Made by a program: the position numbers and the translations under genes
Shown here: positions 33,676-44,991 of the stretch, piece by piece
Numbering within the stretch: the first letter of the stretch is position 1
How the letters are laid out: every line of letters begins with the position of its first letter
Assembly: GCA_019671005.1 (NCBI GenBank)
Contig: CM033725.1
Coordinates: 33,254,678-33,318,677 of the forward strand
Source: Hibiscus mutabilis
Taxonomy: Eukaryota; Streptophyta; Magnoliopsida; Malvales; Malvaceae
Reading direction: 5' to 3'
DNA: 64,000 bases
Notes under the pieces: model-generated
What the model was told of the DNA's origin: nothing
Databases searched by the model: none
What the model saw: the letters and a program-made list of their open reading frames with translations, nothing else

Positions 33676-34890
33676 TAAATGTATATGGGTCAATTTCGAC
33701 TAAGAATAAAGTTTTAGGGACTAGAATGAACACAAATATCATCATATTAAAAGTATTAGACTACATTACAAAATTTTAAAATAAATATGGGTCAATTTCG
33801 GTTAAAAATTATATAAATGATCTAAATTAAAACCTAGAAGCATAAATTATATACCTAATTAAAATAACTCTAACATTAAATGTTGAATCTCAACTAGAAC
33901 CTAAATTGAGACTCAATTGAATTAAACTAAAACCTAAAAGTGAACATTAAGGGCTTAAATGAAAAATATGTAAAGTTGGAAGGTCTAAAAAAGTAATTTT
34001 CCCAACCCATAAATTTGGGCGGGTTTTTTCCCTCCCTTCCACAATTAATTGTAATTAAAAAAAGGAGAAAATTGGTTTAAAAAAAGGGGGGAATGAGAGA
34101 ATTTTGGAGGAGATTGTGGGGCCTATTTTTGGGTTAGAGATTAAGTACTTTTAAGTCTTGTTGTGTTTAAAATGTTACATTTTAGTCTTAATATTCACTT
34201 CTAAGGTTTAATTTAATTCAATTTAGTCACAAGTATCCCTACAGTTTGGACTTCTAATATAGCAATCCTCTCCCCATGGTGATATTTAGTCCTTAAAAAA
34301 GTACTTTTATATGAAATTGAAACCTATTTATTTTAAATTTTTATAATTTAGTCTAATAATTTCAATATATTGATGTTTTTGTTCATTTTAGTTCCTAAGA
34401 TTTAATTTTTAGCCGAAATTGACCCTATTTAATTTTATGGTAAAATTGTGAAATTGGTCACTGAACTCTCAAATTTCCTCACTTTCAAATTGTCAAATTG
34501 GTCTCTAATTTTAGTTCATGGACTAAAAATTAAATTTCTCCACTTAAAAAATGAATAGGGGTCAATTTGGACTAAAAATTAAATTTTAGTTACTAGAATA
34601 TACAAAAATATTATTAGACTAAATTTCCAAAAATATAAATAAATATGGGCCAATTTTGACTAAAAATTAAATTGTAGGAACTATAATAAACAAAAATATT
34701 ATTAGACTAAATTACCAAAAATATAAATATATATGGGTCAATTTTGGCTAAAAATAAAGTTTTAGGGACTATAATGAACAAAAATATCATCATATTAAAA
34801 ACATTGAACTAGATTAGAAAATTTTGAAATAAATAGGGGTCAATTCAGTTAAAAATTAGGGACTAATATGAACAAAAATAAACCCAAATC
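33676..34890. repeat. More ~105-bp units, in both orientations
   Basis: Forward units recur near 33680-33810 and 34540-34890. Reverse-oriented text (TTTTTGTTCATTTTAGTTCC, AAATTGACCCTATTT) lies near 34330-34440, so the array contains an inversion. Confidence 0.65.
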
Positions 34891-35300
34891 CTTAAACTAA
34901 TCTCATTACCCCAAACATTCTGTTTTAAACATTTACCCCTAAAACCCAAACATGAACCCCTAAATCTTACAATCACTATTCACTAATAATTAAAAGTGCA
35001 AGCCTAATTCCCTAATCCCTAAACTAATCCCATAACCTCAAACACTCAACTTGACACATTTACTCATAAACTCCGAACCTCAACATCTAAATCTTACGAT
35101 CACTAATAATTAAAGCGTGAGCATAATCTCCTAATCCCTAAACTAATTCCATAACCCCAAACACTCAACTTGACACATTTATCCTTAAACCCCAAACCTC
35201 AACCCCTAAATCTTACGATCACTAATAATTAAAGTGAAAACATAATCCCCTAATCTCTAAACTAATCTCATTACCTCAAACACTAATAATTTTAGTTAAG
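34890..35300 (+). repeat. ~119-bp tandem repeat, three to four units
   Basis: CTAAACTAATC-type starts occur near 34894, 35021, 35140 and 35259, giving periods of 127, 119 and 119. Each unit holds CAACTTGACACATTTA, ACCTCAACCCCTAAATCTTA and CGATCACTAATAATTAAAG. Confidence 0.85.
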
Positions 35301-36487
35301 CTCTAAATCTAATGATCAAATTTAACAAATTAAAATTCTATTGAAATAATTAATAAAAATCCTATATTAAGCATTGTTAAATTAAACTGTGTGTGAAATT
35401 TATGGGCTTAATAACTAACTAATTAACTAAGGGACTAATTAAAAGAACCTAATCCTAAAGGCCAAATAAAAATAATCAACTATTCTGAGACCTAATTGAA
35501 CTAAACTAAAATTTAAAAGTGAAAACATGACTTAAATGGAAAGTATCTAAACATGGAATGGCATAATGGGCGATTTTCCCGCAAGCCTAAAAAATGTGCG
35601 GGAACTTTCCCTCCAATTCTAAACAGAAGCCACGTCTTAGGTTTTCAGATTTCACAACACATCAAAATCAAAATCAACAAAAACTACGGTAGTAATCCAA
35701 AACATTTTTTTAAGAAGAAAATGAGTTAATCTCATAGTTATGCTTGATTCTGAAGGACATTTATTAATCAAACTGTATTAGAGGGTCCCACTTATTGTCT
35801 GCTATATTAATTATTAAATACCACCCAATTAAATTGTAAATTAACTAATAATCTACCTTTTGAGTTTATTAATTTTTTTTAATTTAAATTGAATATAATA
35901 AAAATAATTTCAAAAGTAAATTCATTTTGAGCCATCATACAAACTATGAGTTTGTGTAAAATAATTTAAAATTATGGCATTATAATTACAACTATGAATT
36001 TAAAACATTAAAAAACGGTTAACCTTCTAACATTTGGTTTTTATCAAATCAACAACTAATTTTCAATATTCCCCAATAAAATTTGGTCAAGTTAATAAGA
36101 AAAAAAACAAAAGAATATCTATACTTAGTAGTGTCAAGTTGATTTGGTTAAAAGAAAACATAAGTATAAAGAAAACATAAATATGCCTTTTCTTGTTTCT
36201 TTCCCTTTTTTGATATTTTTAATTAATTATATATATATACATAACAAAAAGAATATTTAACACTTTAAATTGATTTAAAAAATTAATAGTTTACCTTTAT
36301 CAACACTTTAAATTGATTATATATATATAATTTAATAAATTAATAGTCAATAATTGAATTATTTAACAAAAAGATTTTAAATACAAAAATTAATAATTTA
36401 AAAGGTGAAAATTAGTTTATCATATTATAATATAATAAATTTATAATTTCTCAAATACTTTATTTTTCTGTTGAAAATCATCAAATC
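35301..36487. other. AT-rich sequence without recognisable genes
   Basis: No frame or repeat stands out apart from A/T runs. It is probably part of the hAT-like element or older insertions. Confidence 0.5.
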
Positions 36488-36492
36488 ATAGA
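36488..36492. other. Target-site duplication ATAGA, left of solo LTR
   Basis: ATAGA at 36488-36492 is repeated exactly at 39243-39247, directly flanking the solo LTR. Confidence 0.9.
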
Positions 36493-39242
36493 TGTCGTGA
36501 CTGGAAACAGAAAGGCGTAGGAAAATTGCTCGGTGATCAATTCTTTTGAAAATTGGGATTTTTGTTCATTTGAATTCACTTAATCTTGATATTAGGTTTT
36601 TTCACAGTAAAACCTTTATTTAATTTTAGAAAATAATTTGGAGTCGCCATCGGTCACTTTGGTAGACCGGACACCATAAAAAAACAATCAGAGATTCATT
36701 TTAAAACGATTTGGGTTCAGGAGTTGATTACGTGTGGGGAAGGATTAGCACCCCCACAAACGCCCGATATCGGTACCTTTTTAATTCCAAGTGGCATTTT
36801 GGCATTTTTGAGTAATAAAATGAATTTAATTTGATCATTAATTGCTAATTGAATTTCTTTTCGAATGAAGATATCCTTTTGTAAGAAAATACATTTTTAA
36901 ACGCACATAAACTTTTGAAGTGTCCAGTTACGTTAGGAAACTTCGATTCATACTCAAAAATGTATCTCAACACAAAATGTTTAAATGCATGACAAATTAT
37001 TTTGTGGTCAATTTTAAGTAAAAGCCTAATTAAGGCTTCAATTCATTAATTAATTAGAATCCTATGAATATCATTAGTTTTTGGACTTATGTGATAACAC
37101 CCGAATGATTGAGCACTACCCATATTAAGCCCAAAAATAACAATATTCTTACTATTAATGATGCTAATTACTTAATCCTAATTTGAATTTCATTGAACTA
37201 ACTATCCAATTATATGTAATAACCATATTCTAAGTTTGAATGAAATATTAAATATTTCACTAAAACACCCCTTTGAATAACATCACAACACAATGTGATA
37301 CTAATCAACTTAGGGCATCAAAGTAATCATTTAATATTCACTCATTTTCTACAATGATCTTCCTTTTTAATCACAATTCATTTAAATTGGAAAACCTAAT
37401 TCTAAGGGTTCTAATTATGTTAAGAGTATTTAAAGTTCTCTAAACAATTATACTACATGACTATTTAAAAACATGCATCAAACAAACAATTAAATAAATC
37501 AAATTAAAAGCTATTAAAATAAGGAAATTAAACTGCCCAGGACCAAATTGAATTAAATTGGAAATTTAAAAGCTGAATTACAAAGAATTGGTGACTAAAT
37601 TGTAAAAGAGAACAAATAGAAGAGCCTAAATCCAATTATATCAAAATCTTGACTAAGATCGGCCTAAAACAAACCGGACCAACCGGTATAACTCCCAAAC
37701 AGGTCCAAACCGGCCTTCGAACCCTGAGTCAGGTCACGGCCCTGTATCCAACCCCGCATGGTGAGGTGCAGATCTTTTTGACTCGACACCAAAACGGTGT
37801 CATGTCAAGTCGTCCTTAAAAGGACCGAAACTGGGCCAACTCAGCCATTTCGATAACTTCTCTCTCTCATCGTTCTTCTCTCTCACTAAACTCTCTCAAT
37901 CCGAACAAAAAACCCAGAAAAACCTCGATTTTTTTTTTATCAAAACCCCATTGTTCATCCTTGTTCTTCAGCCGTTCTTCATTTTCCTTCATTTGATCCA
38001 TCGACAACACAAAAACACCTCCCTTTTCCTATTTCTCCAAGATCAAACCCACTATTCCCTTAAGAACTCAACCCTAGTTCTTCCAACTTTCATAAATTCG
38101 ATCATCAGCCACCGCTAAACCCTAGCCCCGATATATTTCTTGGACGCTAGAGGCGATGCCGGCCACTAGCCATCATCTCTGGTCATCCATTCCGATAAAC
38201 CTAATCCCTCCGGCCACCGTCTGGCCTAACTTCGGTCATCCCTGACCTTCCTCCAACCACCGTGCTCTGCCATCGAAGCGATTTCCGGCCACCGAAGTGA
38301 TTTCTGAAAATGTTCTTTTTTCCATCTTAAACCCTAATCCGAGCCCTGATTCATCAGAATCGCCCTTCTTCCTTATCCTAAACTACCTACCCAAAACCAA
38401 AACCAATCTCCTATCATTTTCAACTCCTCCATGAATCCTATCCTTCCTCCAACTTCGATCTCAACTCCAGCAGTGCTCACAGCGGTAGAGACTCAAGATA
38501 AGTGTCTGAAATCTTTTTTAGTTTCTGTTTTCATTTCCATTTTTAGATCTAGTGTTTTTAGGTTACTAACTTTAGATTTAGGATTTATCTAGGTTTAGGA
38601 CACTGATATCACTGATTTTTAAATGTTTGAGGCATGGATTTAGATGTTTTGCTTGTTTAATTGCAGGAAAAGAAATAACGGAGGTGGAAATATACATCTG
38701 GATGTGTATCAATAGCTCTGGCGAATCTCCAGCGATGAAGCAGATATTCCGATCGTCTTCTCCTAGCGCCCTTTTCTTTTAGGTAATCTTTTCGGCTTCT
38801 CTTTCTCTCTCCTTTGAATTATTGCATCAATTATTGCACAATCATTAATTAATTCTAACTTTCTCTCTCCCTTTTATAGTAGGTGATGTGGCTGACGTCA
38901 GCTATGCTCTTAATCCATGTGCTGGGGCTGTGGACCAATCCAATAGCGCCACGTGGTTGAATTCGGTGGGCTCAAGAAACACATTTATGTTTCTTGGGCT
39001 GGTGAAGACAGATAATGGGTGGGAATTCATTTGAAAATGGGCTGTAATATTTGTAATTGGGCCTTTCAAATTTGTAAAGGACAAATTTAATGTAATATGA
39101 ACTAATCTATGGATTGTTTTATTTAATGTGGTCATTGGGGAAATATTTTTATCAAATGAATCATTATTGTTTATTATTGTTTAATCATACTTATAGAGAA
39201 CTATATATATAAGAGAATACCAGACAAAAATTGGGTATTACA
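36493..39242 (-). repeat. Solo LTR of a Tat/Ogre family related to E3 (2750 bp)
   Basis: It begins TGTCGTGACTGG and ends GGGTATTACA, with exact 5-bp duplications on both sides and no internal region. Its first kilobase resembles the E3 LTR at 50034-51000 (for example GTGTGGGGAAGGATTAGCAC and the conserved U5 block in the same place). Solo LTRs arise by recombination between the two LTRs of a full element. Confidence 0.9.
36640..36765 (-). promoter_or_regulatory. Conserved U5 block (solo LTR copy)
   Basis: GGAGTCGCCATCGGTCAC, GGTAGACCGGACACC, CAGAGATTCA and GTGTGGGGAAGGATTAGCAC in the same order as in E1, E2 and E3. Confidence 0.75.
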
Positions 39243-39254
39243 ATAGACTTCCTC

Positions 39255-39650
39255 AATTACATGTCAGGTAAATATCAAACCAGGTCATATCAGTTCAGGT
39301 CAACAACAGGTCAGGTTCAAAACAAGTTGGGTCAATTACTAGGTCGGGTTCAAAACAAGTCGGCTAAAATCGGATCTCAGGTCGATTTAGTCGGGCAATA
39401 TCAGTTATCTGCTAGGTCAGTCTCAGGTTCATTTTAGTCGGGTGTAGGTCAGGTTTCGGGTCCACAATAACTGGTCCAATTCAGGTTCAGGTCGTTCTCG
39501 GTCAGATATAGGTCGAGTTCGGTTACTACAGTAATAGGTCCAATTCAGGTTTGGGTCAACAATAGTCGATTATAGATCGGGTTTGGGTCATTGAATCCTC
39601 GGGTCAAATCAGGTTCTGACTCGAGCAGGTTTCAGTTGGGTTTTTAAGTC
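39255..39650 (+). repeat. Subterminal GGGTC/AGGTC repeat cluster, right
   Basis: Copies of CAGGTCAGGTTCA, GGTCGGGTTCAAAAC and similar words fill the last 400 bases of the hAT-like element. Confidence 0.75.
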
Positions 39651-39672
39651 ATGTCAGCTTTTTACATCCCTA

Positions 39673-40499
39673 GATATGATGGATGACAAAATCGTAGGTC
39701 TAGAATCCAACTATTACCAGCGCACATGTCATATGTTGGTATTGACGGTTGGAAAATTTTTGATGTACAAGTCTCTCTATATAGGCAAGCTTATCAGATG
39801 TAAGGATTTATTGTAGCCTTCGTCAGCGGCAATGCGGCTTCACACATGTTATATTTTGATTTAAATTCTAATTCGTAATTAAGTTATATTTTATTGTAAT
39901 TCTAGTGGTCAGAGATACTTGATAATTCGAGTTTACTTTAATGAGTAAATATCTATATTAACTAAGATATTTTATTGAATAAGGTTTCTTAGTGACCAAG
40001 TATTTAAGTATATAAATATAGATTAGGTTTAACCTTTTAAATTATGAGAGATAGAAAGAATTAATCTGGAGAGATGTAACCACTTTTAGAAACTCTACAA
40101 CGATTGTGCCTACGTTGTAGACATGGGTATTGTAGGGATGTTGGGAAGAGCGTTTTGGTTCTACCGGGTTCTGTGATATATACAACGGGTTTTGTAATAT
40201 ATAAGATATCATGTATTTGTATCTTTCGTGTTCCTTACGTTGATAGTGGATTGTTTATTTCTTTAGTCTGTGGAGATAGACTATGCTGAACCTGTAATCA
40301 CTAATTTTGTCTGGGGTATTAACTCGTCTCTATATTTTGCAATAATGGGTTGTTGCTTAATTATTATCTATCTATATGCACATATGTATGTATGTGGTTA
40401 TTTGAAAAAACCAAAAAACATTATTAGTATATTATGTTATATTGCTTTGTCTCTTCATTATCATCTCTTATCTTATTATATGTGATATTATTTTAAAAC
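39673..40499. other. Unassigned sequence between hAT-like element and plastid insertion
   Basis: No gene recognised. A short palindrome-like CTACAACG...CGTTGTAG lies near 40096-40120. The region may belong to the CACTA-like element cut by the hAT-like insertion. Confidence 0.4.
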
Positions 40500-40741
40500 C
40501 CAAAAAATTATTACTAAGTAATATATATGTGTTACTATTCATCATTCAAATTCTATTTATTTCATTTAAGTTACAGATTACAGAAGTTTGACGGACCCCC
40601 CCCCTCTAATTTGTTGTTTTTTTTTTATTTTCATTTTTGCAACTTCTACTTCTATATTATTATTGAATATTGAATTTGAATGTGTCTCAAAATCTGAAAA
40701 ATTCGTGGGAGGGGTCATTTTTGGATCCAGAATGGATAGAT

Positions 40742-40930
40742 TCAAGAAATAAGAGAATTAAGGATACCCACTAGAAAAACTAATCCAATCCATAAAGATG
40801 TACCGGAAAATACAATATTTTTGTTACTCAACCAACCATCAGGAGAAGCAAATACAACGGGTACACTAATCAGTAAGATTGACGAAGTAGCAATTAATGC
40901 AAAAACAGCCAATTGGAAAGCAATAGTCAT
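40742..40930 (-). pseudogene. psbZ: Plastid psbZ copy, frame intact (62 aa)
   Basis: The full 62-residue frame reads MTIAFQLAVFALIATSSILL to VGILNSLIS, the small two-helix photosystem II core subunit. Length and ends match the family. The loop reads GWLSNKNIVF, where plastid copies I know have Ser in place of the Leu. In the nucleus it lacks a transit peptide and plastid promoter, so expression as a functional protein is unlikely. It lies beside trnS-UGA, as in the chloroplast. Confidence 0.93.
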
Positions 40931-41308
40931 GTTTCTAATCCTCCAAGCTACCAACAAAAGAACTATACCATTTGATCCCTCTATCATATCGACCAAAAAA
41001 ATTCAAAAAATGCAGGTAGAGGGATTTTATCATGAATCGATTGATTCTATATGACTTATTTCCAACCCTTTACCGCTTTTATTCGGACATGGGGTCGAGG
41101 GTGATTTTTTTATTTCACGTTCACAAATAAGCATGCTAGATTATGCATTTCATCTATCTATATATACAGATAAATAGATTATATACAGATAAATAGATTG
41201 ACCCATAGGTTTACACACGATCGATATCTTTCTATACATAGTGATGGTATCAACTCATATGGCCATGTTCGATTCGGTGGAATCAAAATAAAATAGAAAT
41301 TAGCTTTC

Positions 41309-41401
41309 GGAGAGATGGCTGAGTGGTTGATAGCTCCGGTCTTGAAAACCGGTATAGTTCGAAACAAAGAACTATCGAGGGTTCGAATCCCTCTCTCTCC
41401 T
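41309..41401 (+). tRNA. trnS-UGA: tRNA-Ser (UGA), plastid-derived
   Basis: A class-II tRNA: acceptor arms GGAGAGA and TCTCTCC pair, the D-arm region is TGGCTGAGTGGTTGATAGC, the anticodon stem-loop CCGGTCTTGAAAACCGG has TGA in the loop, a long variable arm follows, and the T-arm is GAGGGTTCGAATCCCTC. It is on the opposite strand to psbZ and psbC, as in plastids. It probably descends from the plastid gene; whether the nucleus transcribes it is unknown, although class-III promoter boxes are inside tRNA genes. Confidence 0.93.
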
Positions 41402-41647
41402 TTTGCTTGATGAATAGATTTCTTTCTTTATTGCTTTTTCCTGGCTTCTTAATTAAGAATCTTAATATTAATAAAAAAAAGGTAATGGCTCGGCTGGGTG
41501 GAATAGCCGAGCCAGAAAAAAAATATATTAGATATAAAATGAGTTGAAACGAAAGGAAAACAGAATACTTTTTAAATATCACCTGATTCCTTCAATATAT
41601 ATAGTGTAATCAAATTGATTCCTACCTTAAGCATTGGATCTCCTGTC

Positions 41648-41792
41648 TCAGTTAAGAGGGGTCATGAAAAGAACAGGCTCAAAATCACGATCAATTCCTT
41701 TTTCAAATCCCGCTGCGGCTGCGCGAGCTCTTCCCGCGTGCCATAAATGACCCACGAATAGGAAGAATCCTATAAATGCCAAGAAATTCACT
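41648..41792 (-). pseudogene. psbC: 3' fragment of plastid psbC
   Basis: It encodes FIGFFLFVGHLWHAGRARAA and onward to GIDRDFEPVLFMTPLN and a stop, the C-terminus of photosystem II protein CP43. Plastid copies I know end EPVLSMTPLN, so Ser to Phe is one change. The rest of the gene is missing: the insertion ends at about 41792, where E3 sequence begins. Confidence 0.93.
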
Positions 41793-43404
41793 ATAGCACT
41801 TCCTTTATTGCTTTTTGGCTTACATACACGATGTCAAATTCTGACAATAGCATTTGCCAATGAGCCAATCTTCCAGTCAATGCCGACACTTCCATCATGA
41901 ACTTCAATGGATCAAGGTAAGAAATTAACCAAGTAGTGTGATATAGCATGTATTGTCTGAGCCTGCGAGTTACCCAAACCAAGGCGCAACATAACTTTTG
42001 AATTGGTGGGTATCGCACTTCACACTCTGTAAACTTTTTCTCAAATAATAGATGGCTCTTTCTTTCTTCCCCGTGTCATCATGTTTCCCCAACACATATC
42101 CCATCGAGTTTTCATAAACCGTTAAGTAAAGGATGAGTGGTCTGTCTGGAACTGGTGCCACTAATATCGGGGCCTTCATTAAGTATTTCTTGATCTTGTC
42201 AAACATTTCTTGACATCCTTCATTCTATTCTCTCAGATTATTCTTTTTAAGCAACCTGAAGATTGGATCACATTTATCGGTCAACTGAGACATGAACCGA
42301 GAAACATAATTCAACCTTCCAAGGAACCCTCAAACCTCTTTTTGTGAACTAGGTATTGGCAGATTCTGGATTGCCTTCACCTTATCAGGATCTATTTTAA
42401 TTCTTTTCCTGCTGACAACAAATCCTAGGAGCTTCCCTGATGTTACCCCAAAAGTACATTTATTGGGATTGAGTTTCAACTGGTACTTCTTCAACCTTGA
42501 AAACATCTTTCTTAGATTCTGGATATGCTCTTCCTTAGTCTGAGATTTAGCAATCATATCGTCTATGTACACCTCAATCTCTTTGTGCATCATGTCATGG
42601 AACAAGGTTACTATTGCTCGCTGATAGGTTGCTTCAGTATTCTTTAATCCAAAAGGCATCACTTTATAACAATATGTTCCCCATAAAGTTATAAATGTCA
42701 TTTAAACCATATCTTTCGGGTTCATCTTTATCTGATTATACCCTAAAAATCCATCCACAAAGGAAAACCACGAATACTCTGACGTATTATCCACCAAGAT
42801 ATCTATATGAGGCAACAGAAAATTATCCTTTGAGCTGGCCCTATTCAAATCTCTGTAATCTACGCACATGCGTACTTTCCCATCTTTCTTTGGTTTAAGG
42901 ACTATATTAGCCACCCACTCAGGATATTGTGATACTTCAATGAAACCAGCATCAATATGCTTTTGTACTTATTCTTTTATATTTAATACCATCTCTAGCC
43001 TTAATCTCCCGAGCTTCTATTGAACTAGTTTACATTCAGGCCTTATGGGCAACTTCTGTACCACTATGTCAGTGTTTAATCCAGGCATATCTTGATATGA
43101 CCAAGCAAAGACATCTTTAAACTCTTGCAACAAATCAATCAGCCATTGTTTAGCTTTCAGCGAGAAGGAAGTCCCTATTTTCACTTATCTCCTGGTTTCA
43201 TATGTTCCCAAATTGAGAATTTATAATTCCTCTTTGTGGGGTAAGATCTGCTTGTCTTCTTTTTCCACCAACCTTAGTAATTCTTCAGGGATTTCACATT
43301 CTGTCTCATCCTCAACCTCATTGATTTCCATTAGACACACTGGTCGCTCAGAACCTACCTCGGGATTAGGTTCATGATCATTCATGCAACCGATAGCCAA
43401 AAAC
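41793..43404 (-). pseudogene. E3 RT and truncated RNase H
   Basis: The exon after the intron begins FLAIGCMNDHEPNPEVGS with an acidic linker (PEELLRLVEKEDKQILPHKE). A disrupted fingers region follows. Then VRMCVDYRDLNRASSKDNF, FSFVDGFLGYNQIKM, a TAA (42702-42704), YKVMPFGLKNTEATYQRAI and the active site IEVYIDDMIAKS. A TGA at 42330-42332 replaces the Arg codon of the usual VRGFLGRL (CGA to TGA). RNase H (ENSMGYVLGKHDDTGKKERA) starts at about 42120 after a shift and is cut off at the plastid junction. Confidence 0.88.
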
Positions 43405-43585
43405 CTGCAATGAAAATGATAGTATGTATATTTGGAAATGATGCGAAAAGAAAACAAGAAACATGTTTTCCAATTGTGAATTAGCATTGAAAGCATCTTT
43501 ATTTAAATGGACTAATATAATGGCCCTTTACAGATAACGCTCTATACCTGCGGGCAAAGGTATAAAGTTGGTTCTTGGTATTTAC
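43405..43585 (-). other. E3 phase-2 intron between protease and RT (181 nt)
   Basis: The donor is ACAAA/GTAAATA and the acceptor TTTTCATTGCAG/GTTTTTGG. As in E2, the upstream frame runs into a stop at the first bases of the intron, and splicing after two bases of a Lys codon (AA+G) restores Lys-Phe-Leu-Ala-Ile-Gly-Cys-Met. The same position and phase as the E2 intron make it unlikely to be chance. Confidence 0.78.
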
Positions 43586-44991
43586 TTTGTTTTATTGGAT
43601 ACAAAAGTAAGCTCTTCAGCTACCCACTTGTCAAGTTTCTCGCCTGGGAGACAAGGGCAAATTTCCTTCAAAAATTTCCCGGGTTTGGAATTCTCAAAAA
43701 TTACTCCGACAAGCAAACCTTCCAGTTCATTGCCAAAGATCTCCTCTTCATGCATCCTTGCAGTCTCCAAGTTGACCTTCATGAGCTGTTCTTCAACATT
43801 CTCGAATCCTCATGATTTAAAAATCAAGGTCTAGTCAAACAAGGCTACGTGTTCAGAGGATACCTCAGTTCCCAAAAGGTGGGCCCTCCTTTGTTCTCCC
43901 TTCCTTTTCAAATCCCTCATTCTCTCCTTGATATTTGGCTTGAATCCTAGTCTGAAATGGTCTTTATTCATGACAATAGATTTTGGGTGCAAACACCCCT
44001 ATAGACGTTTTCCCAATCATTTCCTTGTTCTTGCACCTCTCCCTAGTGTTTCACGAATGGTCATCTTGGTACAGTTCGACGATCTTGGTCAAGGAAACGG
44101 TTTTCTTTCAGCAACAAAAGTGGCATTAATAAATTCTAGAGCTCTAAAGGAACATTCAAGAGCATTCTTATTAGCCTCAATATATGGGGCGTTTGTGGTC
44201 ACCGAGGCAATGACGTCTTCCTCTGTTCCGACACTAACCAGTTTCCATTCAATAACAAACTTCAATTTCTGATGCAAGGATAATGGAACCTCTCCAGCTG
44301 AGTGAATCCAAGGCCTACCCAATAGACAGTTATATGTGGGCTTTATATCCGTCACTACAAAGTCTATATTGTAAACTGTCGGCCCAATCAACAATGGCAC
44401 TTCAATCTTCCTCAGTAGTTCACAAGTAGTTCCATTGAAGGCCCTCACAGTATTCTTGTATACTTTCATGTACGAATAATCGATTGGCAACCTTTGAAGG
44501 GTTACCATTGGCAAAACATTGAAAGCTGAACCATTGTCTATTAGCACTCTTGTTAGCACGTACCCCTTGCAGTGTGTTGTGATATTCAGAGCCTTTACGG
44601 ACCTCATCCTACCTTTAGGAATCTCTTCATCAGTGAATGTGATATAATTATCGGCAACAATGTGATTCACTATTCGGTCTAGCTTGCCTACAGATATGTC
44701 ATTTGGCACAAATGTCTGATTGAACACTTTCATTAAGGCATTGCGATGCCCCTCATAACTTAACAGCAACTCCAAGATAGAAATTCTCGCTTGCTGTTTC
44801 TTCAATTGCTCAACTATATTATACTCACTGTGCTTTAAAAATTTTAGAAATTCCTGAGCATGTTCTTCTATCACCAGCTCTTTTATTTTAGGTGCAGGTT
44901 CTTCTTCAAAAATCCTTTCCAGAATTGTCACACTCTTTCCTTTAGCTTTTTTTTGTTTCCTTAGAGACCTCTGAAGAATAACATTTACCAC
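43582..44991 (-). pseudogene. E3 protease and degraded G-patch region
   Basis: The frame 44089-44991 contains LKHSEYNIVEQLKKQQARIS, the protease active site VLIDNGSAFNVLPMVTLQRLP without the stop found in E2, VPLLIGPTVYNIDFVV and NCLLGRPWIHSAGEVP. The G-patch equivalent (about 43.93-44.09 kb) is split by shifts. The last piece, 43582-43782, runs up to the intron donor. It keeps D-N-G-S, so the protease core alone is intact. Confidence 0.85.

Larger units (their letters stand above)
32039..39672. mobile_element. hAT-like element carrying repeats and a solo LTR
   Basis: A perfect 14-bp inverted pair, TAGGGATGTAAAAA at 32039-32052 and its complement at 39659-39672, has the form of hAT termini. 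Both ends are followed inward by GGGTCAGGTCGGG-type subterminal repeats. No transposase frame is seen, so it would be non-autonomous. No exact 8-bp target duplication is visible; the best match is GATACGAA against GATATGAT with a 2-base offset. Without the solo LTR the element is about 4.9 kb. Confidence 0.55.
40500..41792 (-). other. Nuclear insertion of plastid DNA: psbZ, trnS-UGA, psbC end
   Basis: The order and relative strands of psbZ, trnS-UGA and psbC match the chloroplast large single-copy region. The right edge, about 41789-41794, falls inside psbC and passes directly into the RNase H of E3. The left edge is uncertain; text up to about 40.5 kb (for example GACGGACCCCCCC) looks like the psbZ-trnG spacer. 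Changes in psbC indicate an old nuclear copy, unless this is a chimeric assembly. Confidence 0.85.

Noticed and set aside
34920..35290. Telomere-like CCCTAAA words
   Set aside because: They occur once or twice per 119-bp unit and not as an uninterrupted heptamer run.
32029..39680. GATACGAA / GATATGAT as the target duplication of the hAT-like element
   Set aside because: It matches in 6 of 8 bases only with a 2-base offset on one side, too weak to count.
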